Of a stretch of 32,656 nucleotides of DNA, positions 28,309 to 32,656 are shown one piece after another; within the stretch, counting starts at the first letter, position 1, and each line of letters begins with the position of its first letter. This DNA comes from Pseudothermotoga sp. (GTDB taxonomy: Bacteria > Thermotogota > Thermotogae > Thermotogales > DSM-5069): contig JAPYWY010000001.1 in the NCBI GenBank assembly GCA_028276125.1, positions 1 through 32,656 on the forward strand, in the 5' to 3' direction. The position numbers and the translations under genes were made by a program. A model generated the notes under the pieces. The model was not told the DNA's origin. It made no database searches and saw only the letters and a list, made by a program, of their open reading frames with translations.

Positions 28309-29373
28309 TCATTGAATCTTCTCCACTTCAGAAACTCTCACCGTCACAGGTGTCTCACGACCGAAGATGGTGACGGCAACCCTGAGCTCCTGTTTGACGG
28401 GATCTATCTCCTTCACAACTCCTGCGAAGTCTTCGAACGGACCGGAAGTTATCTTCACAACGTCTCCTACCTTTATGTCCATCTCAACGCGCACAGGTTT
28501 TGCTTTTTCTTCAAACGATTCGATACCCGCCAGTCTCAGAATCGCACGAGCTTCACGCTGTTTCAGTTGCAGAGGTTGTCCACCGGATGCAACGAAATCT
28601 ATTATCCCTGGAACGGTTCTCGCAAACTGCCAGTTATCATCGTTCATCATCATCTCCACGAATATGTAACCGGGGAACATTCTTTTCTTCTGTGTTTTTG
28701 CGATTCTTATCTCCTTGCGCGTTCCCAAGTCTACGACCTCGACGCGCCCATCTATGCTGGAGTATATTTTTCTACCCTCAGCGAGCAACTCACCGTTTCT
28801 GACTTGCTTGCCTTTGTAGATCCTGTTTGCATCGTAGAGTTCGTAGGGAATGTGGTAAACATCTATTTCTCCATTTTCCTTTTGGACTTCGACGCGCTTG
28901 ACTCGTTCGCTCTCAATCACCTTACCATCTATTTCACAGATGTGCTCTCCATCTTGGGTCAGGGGCATTCCTTGTCTTATACGAGCTCCAACTTTGATAC
29001 CACCCACGAGTTTGGAACTTTCTGGGATGACGTACGTCTTCGAGTACTTCTTATCTATGGTCTCGATCGTTATCTTCCTGCAATTCTTCACGGCCACTAT
29101 CGTTCCACTGTGCCTTGCGTGGATCGCTGGTTCTTCCGCGAGAAGATCACCCTTCTTCACATCAGAACCGCTCTTGACATACAATTTTGCGTTCGGCGAA
29201 ACTGAAAACCTTTTCAAAGATTTGCCCGTCGCGTCTATGATCGTTTCCTCAGGTATAACAATACGGCCGAAGAACCTTTCATATCCGGCCGATCTTATCT
29301 TGGTCAGTAGGTTCTCTTTCGCGGTCTCTTCTTGGCCTGCCATCGTCCTGAGGATGTACCAATTTTTTCGCAT
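28309..29373 (-). CDS. nusG: Transcription elongation/termination factor NusG with large inserted domain
   Basis: 354-aa NusG, about twice the usual 180 aa. The NGN domain starts at NWYILRTMAGQEETAKENLL and resumes after the insertion at KRMFPGYIFVEMMM (res. 230-243). The C-terminal KOW domain is at about 298-354 (IKVGDVVKITSGPFEDFAGVV). The insertion at about residues 45-228 matches the extra domain II known from T. maritima NusG. It contains three similar units (about 64-93, 123-153 and 185-214), each with a turn like V-x-x-G-D/M/E-x-L and a later G-x-V. NusG links RNA polymerase with Rho and ribosomes through its KOW domain. ATG 29373 is 5 nt after the secE stop. Confidence 0.97.
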   Translation of the reverse strand: MRKNWYILRTMAGQEETAKENLLTKIRSAGYERFFGRIVIPEETIIDATGKSLKRFSVSPNAKLYVKSGSDVKKGDLLAEEPAIHARHSGTIVAVKNCRKITIETIDKKYSKTYVIPESSKLVGGIKVGARIRQGMPLTQDGEHICEIDGKVIESERVKRVEVQKENGEIDVYHIPYELYDANRIYKGKQVRNGELLAEGRKIYSSIDGRVEVVDLGTRKEIRIAKTQKKRMFPGYIFVEMMMNDDNWQFARTVPGIIDFVASGGQPLQLKQREARAILRLAGIESFEEKAKPVRVEMDIKVGDVVKITSGPFEDFAGVVKEIDPVKQELRVAVTIFGRETPVTVRVSEVEKIQ

Positions 29374-29378
29374 TCACA

Positions 29379-29576
29379 TCACCCAATACCGAGTGCACGC
29401 AATATCGCTCTTATGGCACCAGAGAGTGCCAAATCGAGTAAAAAGAAATAAGCCCCCATCACCACGAGGATCAGTATGACGACAGAGGTGGAGACGAGCA
29501 ACTCTTGTCTGTTAGGCCAATGGGTCCTCTTCGCTTCTCCCCAGACTTCTCGGAAGAACTTCTTGAGTTTTTCCAC
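29379..29576 (-). CDS. secE: Preprotein translocase subunit SecE
   Basis: 65-aa single-helix SecE, which clamps SecY in the translocon. An amphipathic N-terminal stretch (MEKLKKFFREVWGEAKRTHW) with the conserved W-P-x-R-x-E motif (WPNRQELL) leads into one membrane helix (VVILILVVMGAYFFLLDLAL). Start GTG 29576 lies 6 nt after GGAGGG; an earlier GTG at 29597 would put this ribosome site inside the gene. The length equals that of T. maritima SecE as I recall it. It precedes nusG, the usual bacterial order. Confidence 0.95.
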   Translation of the reverse strand: MEKLKKFFREVWGEAKRTHWPNRQELLVSTSVVILILVVMGAYFFLLDLALSGAIRAILRALGIG

Positions 29577-29604
29577 GACTATCCCTCCGTACGACACAAA
29601 AAAT

Positions 29605-29681
29605 TGGCAGGGCCGGCAGGACTCGAACCTGCAACCGCCGATTTTGGAGACCGGCGCTCTACCCAGTTGAGCTACGGCCCT
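29605..29681 (-). tRNA. tRNA-Trp (anticodon CCA)
   Basis: Cloverleaf read on the minus strand: acceptor AGGGCCG pairs with CGGCCCT, discriminator G, encoded CCA. The D-arm is TAGCTCAACTGGGTAGAGC, the anticodon loop CTCCAAA holds CCA, and the T-arm is GCAGGTTCGAGTCCTGC. It sits between rpmG and secE in the same transcript. Confidence 0.95.
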
Positions 29682-29684
29682 GCG

Positions 29685-29831
29685 TTATTTGGTCTCAACG
29701 TGTTCCGTGTGTTTGTTACAGTTCGGGCAGTATTTTCTTAGACTCAACTTTGTCTTCTTCGTGTTGTTCTTCTCCGTGTAATAATTCTTATGCCCGCAAA
29801 CAGAGCACTTCAAGGCTATTTTAACCGTCAT
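29685..29831 (-). CDS. rpmG: Ribosomal protein L33 (bL33), zinc-ribbon type
   Basis: 48-aa L33 with sequence beginning MTVKIALKCSVCGHKNYYTE and ending HTEHVETK. Two CxxC pairs (C9/C12 and C35/C38, the second as YCPNC) form a zinc ribbon, so this is the zinc-binding form. ATG is at 29829-29831 with AGAGGTG upstream, stop TAA at 29685-29687, only 3 nt from tRNA-Trp. It is inserted between tRNA genes and must be cut from a mixed tRNA-mRNA transcript. It is short enough to be missed by length-filtered gene calling. Confidence 0.94.
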   Translation of the reverse strand: MTVKIALKCSVCGHKNYYTEKNNTKKTKLSLRKYCPNCNKHTEHVETK

Positions 29832-29861
29832 CTCTTACACCTCTTTCGGTGAGAAATAGAC

Positions 29862-29948
29862 TGGTGGTGAGGGGAGGATTTGAACCTCCGAAGGCGATCC
29901 GCCAGCGGATTTACAGTCCGCCCCCTTAGGCCACTCGGGCACCTCACC
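29862..29948 (-). tRNA. tRNA-Tyr (anticodon GTA)
   Basis: Class II tRNA with a long variable arm (GCTGGCGGATCGCC region). Acceptor GGTGAGG pairs with CCTCACC, discriminator A, encoded CCA. The anticodon loop CTGTAAA holds GTA, and the T-arm is GGAGGTTCAAATCCTCC. It lies between tRNA-Thr and rpmG. Confidence 0.95.
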
Positions 29949-29960
29949 ACCCCATTGGGT

Positions 29961-30036
29961 TGGAGCCAGCGAAGGGACTCGAACCCCCAACCTGCTGATT
30001 ACAAGTCAGCCGCTCTGCCGTTTGAGCTACGCTGGC
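29961..30036 (-). tRNA. tRNA-Thr (anticodon TGT)
   Basis: Acceptor GCCAGCG pairs with CGCTGGC, discriminator T, encoded CCA. The D-arm is TAGCTCAAACGGCAGAGC, the anticodon loop CTTGTAA holds TGT, and the T-arm region is GGGGGTTCGAGTCCC. It is the first gene after the strong promoter at 30051-30080. Confidence 0.94.
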
Positions 30037-30050
30037 CCGTGACCCTGACA

Positions 30051-30080
30051 ATTATACGCGATGGTGCATCGTGTTGTCAA
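30051..30080 (-). promoter_or_regulatory. Strong sigma-70 promoter of the tRNA-rpmG-secE-nusG-ribosomal operon
   Basis: On the minus strand: TTGACA at 30075-30080, an 18-nt spacer, and TATAAT at 30051-30056. Both hexamers match the consensus exactly. The expected start is near 30044, just before tRNA-Thr. No other promoter of similar quality was found before rplJ, so it probably drives all genes from tRNA-Thr to rplA and, by attenuation, those beyond. Confidence 0.88.
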
Positions 30081-30115
30081 TGATCAACCGCAATGACTAA
30101 AATACTACAACTTTG

Positions 30116-30127
30116 TGGCATTCGCCA
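30116..30127 (-). terminator. Weak hairpin after the AOR gene (possible terminator)
   Basis: TGGC-GAAT-GCCA on the minus strand lies about 30 nt after the AOR stop. It is followed by A/T-rich sequence but has no clean T run. A marginal call. Confidence 0.25.
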
Positions 30128-30156
30128 TTAAATGTTCGTTATCTCAGCGTTTCGAT

Positions 30157-31968
30157 TCATTTCAGCCAAGGTCTCAGATCTTCCACCACGAAGTCCAAAC
30201 CGAGTCTTCTGAGCGTCTCTTCCGTTGGTATACCCCGCTCGTCCCAGCCGCGTATCTTGTAATACTCACTGAGTAACTCATCGTAACGCTCAGGATCCAG
30301 ATGCTGGCCATCCACACCGTCTTCGAACCAACGTTTCGGTGGATAATCCATCTTTCTGTCCCAATCGCCTTTGAATTCCCTCACCCAGTAGGACCTTATC
30401 AGGGAATAAACTCTGTCTGCAGCCAGGTAGATGTCATCGAGCGTGTAATCCTTACCCACGATGCTGCTCAAAATTTTCGCGTACCATTCGAGATCGAGTC
30501 CAAGTTCCACCCACGGGAGTCTGCAGGCTGTGAGCATCTCGAACATACCACCTCTGATCCTCTGTTGTTCCACAACTTTCTTGGCTTTCTCTGGCGAGTA
30601 GTTCATCACGTACTCCTTGCCCGACGAGTCCTCCATCGGCGTCGAACCGATCTCCCAAGCAATGACCCAAGCCTCTTTGTGGTGCGCACCGATCGCGCAC
30701 GTTCCGTACGCGAGTGCCATGGCTGGATATATGTAGCAGTTGTAGGCAGAAACCTCCAAGCCCTTGACGTGCATCGCGATCTCCTCAAGTCCAAGTTTCT
30801 CGGAGGCTTCCTTGACCCCCTCGGCCAAGAGGTTGCCCAATTCACCCTGCCTGAAGACTATTCTCTTCGTCAATTCCAATGCACCCTCGTAATCTCCAAA
30901 CTTCGGAGCCTCCTTCAGAACACCGCGCTCAGCAGCCTCCATCGCGAATCCCAGCACGGCGCCCAGAGAGATCGTGTCGATCCCGAACTCGTCCGCCAAT
31001 CTGTTGATGTGCGCAACCCTATTCAAGAAGGCTATTCCCGTGTTTGGACCCAGCATTCCAACGTTTTCGTAGTCGAGCTCGCTCTCCTTTCCCTCGATGT
31101 CCAACACCACGTTCCCACACACCATGTTGCAGTTGGGACAGCCCCTTCGAGAGATTTTCATTGCCTCCATCGCGTATCCATCAACGGTTCTCGCGTACTC
31201 AAACTTGACTTGCGTGAAATTCCTTGTCGGAAGCGCCCTGTTCTTGTTCGCCCATTCGACTGTGGCCATTGTACCTTGACGTATCCAAAAGCTGTAAGCA
31301 GGTAAGGTTGGAATCAGCTTGAAAACCTCTCGCGTGTATTTTTCGAAGCTTTCCCGATCCTTCACTTCGACATCTTTGCTGCCCCTGACGACTATGGCCT
31401 TCAACTTCTTGCTCCCCATCACCGCGCCGATGCCGGGTCTTCCCCCCGCTCGACCCTCCTGGGATATCACGACCGAGTATTTCACGAGGTTCTCTCCCGC
31501 TGGCCCGATGCTCAAAACGCCCACGTTCCCGTGAACTTGTTTGAGTCTTTTCTCGGTTTCGAAGGTCGATAGTCCCCAGAGTCCTTCGGCACTCATTATG
31601 TGCACCGCATCATCGTCAACGTAAAGGTACACGGGCTTATCCGACGCGCCTTCGACGATGATGGCCATGTAACCAGCTTTTCTCAGGTGCATCGAGACCA
31701 TGGTCCCAATGTTGCCATCGCCGTAACCACCGGTGAGAGGGCTTTTCGCTGCGACAACGAGCTTTCCTCCGCTCGGAGTCCTCAATCCGTTGAAAGGGCC
31801 TGCCGCGATGATCAATTTGTTGTCCGGCGAGAGGGGATCTACACCCTTAACCTCGTCCCAGAGAATCTTTGCGGCAAGTCCTCGTGCCCCTATGAATTGG
31901 TCCAGGATTTTTTCATCGATGGGTTCTTTGCTGACTCTCTTGGTTGTTAGGTTAACGCGCAGTACCAT
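30157..31968 (-). CDS. Aldehyde ferredoxin oxidoreductase family protein (tungsten-bispterin)
   Basis: 603-aa AOR-family enzyme, expected to oxidise aldehydes to acids (or reduce acids) with ferredoxin, using tungsten-bispterin and one [4Fe-4S] cluster. The N-terminal domain has [44 protein letters not shown] and the pterin-binding region. Cluster ligands are C277, C280 and C284 ([11 protein letters not shown]) and C482 (LTACRLPW). [12 protein letters not shown] matches the family segment around the catalytic Glu. Length fits. ATG 31968 follows AAGGGGGCGA. No ferredoxin, MoaD-like or tungstate-transport genes are in view. The aldehyde substrate is unknown. Confidence 0.9.
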   Translation of the reverse strand: MVLRVNLTTKRVSKEPIDEKILDQFIGARGLAAKILWDEVKGVDPLSPDNKLIIAAGPFNGLRTPSGGKLVVAAKSPLTGGYGDGNIGTMVSMHLRKAGYMAIIVEGASDKPVYLYVDDDAVHIMSAEGLWGLSTFETEKRLKQVHGNVGVLSIGPAGENLVKYSVVISQEGRAGGRPGIGAVMGSKKLKAIVVRGSKDVEVKDRESFEKYTREVFKLIPTLPAYSFWIRQGTMATVEWANKNRALPTRNFTQVKFEYARTVDGYAMEAMKISRRGCPNCNMVCGNVVLDIEGKESELDYENVGMLGPNTGIAFLNRVAHINRLADEFGIDTISLGAVLGFAMEAAERGVLKEAPKFGDYEGALELTKRIVFRQGELGNLLAEGVKEASEKLGLEEIAMHVKGLEVSAYNCYIYPAMALAYGTCAIGAHHKEAWVIAWEIGSTPMEDSSGKEYVMNYSPEKAKKVVEQQRIRGGMFEMLTACRLPWVELGLDLEWYAKILSSIVGKDYTLDDIYLAADRVYSLIRSYWVREFKGDWDRKMDYPPKRWFEDGVDGQHLDPERYDELLSEYYKIRGWDERGIPTEETLRRLGLDFVVEDLRPWLK

Positions 31969-32004
31969 CAGATTTCGCCCCCTTGTTAAGTTTTTCGCGT
32001 GATT

Positions 32005-32032
32005 ATTCTACCATACGCTCGCGTATAATCAA
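32005..32032 (-). promoter_or_regulatory. Promoter of the AOR gene
   Basis: On the minus strand: TTGATT (32027-32032), 16-nt spacer, TAGAAT (32005-32010), starting near 31998. The -35 overlaps the glyQ -10 (TATAAT, 32024-32029) on the other strand, and the spacer is largely occupied by a 14-nt palindrome. Confidence 0.55.
32024..32029 (+). promoter_or_regulatory. -10 element of glyQ promoter
   Basis: Perfect TATAAT, 14 nt before the GGAGGTGA ribosome site of glyQ. No clear -35 at 17 nt. The 11-mer TCGCGTATAAT also occurs at the tRNA operon promoter. Confidence 0.5.
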
Positions 32033-32050
32033 AACAGTGGAGGTGACACG

Positions 32051-32656
32051 TTGTATCTGCAGGATGTGATCGCCAAGCTCAACGAATACTGGGCTTCACT
32101 CGGTTGTATGATCGATCAGCCCTACGATCTGGAAGTCGGAGCAGGTACGTTCCATCCTTCGACATTCTTCGGATGCCTCAGGGAGGGTGATTGGAAGGTT
32201 GCCTTCGTCCAACCGAGTCGCCGCCCGACGGACGGGAGGTACGGTGAAAACCCCAACAGGTTGCAGAGGTATTTTCAGTACCAAGTTATCATCAAGCCTT
32301 CTCCAGACAACGCACAGAAGGTTTATTTGGATTCTTTGTCCGCGTTGGGTGTAGATCTAAAGAAACATGACGTTCGGTTCATCGAAGATAACTGGGAATC
32401 ACCCACGCTCGGCGCCTGGGGCGTAGGATGGGAAGTGTGGCTCGACGGTATGGAGATCACGCAGTTCACGTACTTCCAACAGATAGGAGGGATCGTTCTC
32501 AAATCGATCCCGCTCGAGATCACGTACGGCCTCGAAAGGATCGCGATGTATCTGCAAGGTAAGAGCAACATCTTTGAAGTCATGTGGAACGAGAAGATAT
32601 CTTATGGTGAGCTCTATAGAGAGAACGAGAAACAGTTTTCGAAATATAACTTTGAG
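32051..32656 (+). CDS. glyQ: Glycyl-tRNA synthetase alpha subunit, N-terminal part; 3' end outside window
   Basis: First 202 codons of GlyQ, the catalytic alpha chain of the alpha2-beta2 glycyl-tRNA synthetase. It begins at TTG 32051, 5 nt after GGAGGTGA. Diagnostic segments: [80 protein letters not shown] and [15 protein letters not shown], which form the class II synthetase core. The frame is open to the last base. glyS is expected just downstream, beyond the window. Confidence 0.97.
   Translation, partial: MYLQDVIAKLNEYWASLGCMIDQPYDLEVGAGTFHPSTFFGCLREGDWKVAFVQPSRRPTDGRYGENPNRLQRYFQYQVIIKPSPDNAQKVYLDSLSALGVDLKKHDVRFIEDNWESPTLGAWGVGWEVWLDGMEITQFTYFQQIGGIVLKSIPLEITYGLERIAMYLQGKSNIFEVMWNEKISYGELYRENEKQFSKYNFE

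Noticed and set aside
29505..30083. Short plus-strand open frames across the tRNA genes
   Set aside because: They read through complete tRNA cloverleaves on the other strand and encode the artefact peptides commonly seen from reverse-complemented tRNA genes.
1..32656. CRISPR arrays, insertion sequences, attachment sites, rRNA
   Set aside because: No regularly spaced repeats, transposase motifs, terminal repeats or rRNA sequence were seen while reading both strands.

Overview
The window is a gene-dense stretch (about 50% GC by eye) of a thermophilic bacterial chromosome, most likely from the order Thermotogales and probably Pseudothermotoga-like. The placement rests on several features. NusG is about 354 aa because of a large internal insertion. 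RpoC (1650 aa) has a long insertion after its first zinc finger. The 65-aa SecE, 225-aa endonuclease V, L10 and L7/L12 closely resemble their Thermotoga maritima counterparts as I recall them. Genus and species are inference; no database was searched.

Layout. (1) 1-1597, plus strand: the C-terminal part of a secretin, then a MEMO1/AmmeMemoRadiSam B-family protein. (2) 1584-8644, minus strand: a tight seven-gene run with many 4-nt overlaps, in transcription order DUF167, LytR-CpsA-Psr, endonuclease V, iron alcohol dehydrogenase, PUA-type RNA methyltransferase, class I aminotransferase, MurJ. (3) 8695-13446, plus strand: two small membrane-anchored proteins (the second an Mrr-like nuclease, the first apparently its degenerate relative), lysine 2,3-aminomutase KamA, a P-loop protein that may be KamB-like, DnaN, and an orphan ABC ATPase. 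(4) 13420-16127, minus strand: TldD and its PmbA/TldE partner. (5) 16197-17297, plus strand: a THUMP-domain methyltransferase ending in a perfect bidirectional terminator. (6) 17337-30036, minus strand: the transcription/translation superoperon, read as tRNA-Thr, tRNA-Tyr, rpmG, tRNA-Trp, secE, nusG, rplK, rplA, L10 leader with attenuator, rplJ, rplL, terminator, rpoB, rpoC. A consensus sigma-70 promoter (TTGACA, 18 nt, TATAAT) precedes it. (7) 30157-31968, minus strand: an aldehyde ferredoxin oxidoreductase-family tungstoenzyme, divergent from glyQ, which runs off the right end.

Most of the window is core housekeeping. The points most worth a second look are: the pair of membrane-anchored Mrr-fold proteins; the KamA plus P-loop overlap just upstream of dnaN; the similar repeated motifs inside the NusG and RpoC insertions; natural substitutions in the rifampicin pocket of RpoB; a possible AUU start codon; and the attenuators and promoters inside the ribosomal/RNA polymerase operon. 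I see no CRISPR array, insertion sequence, rRNA or phage genes, and no gene-free stretch above 300 bases.
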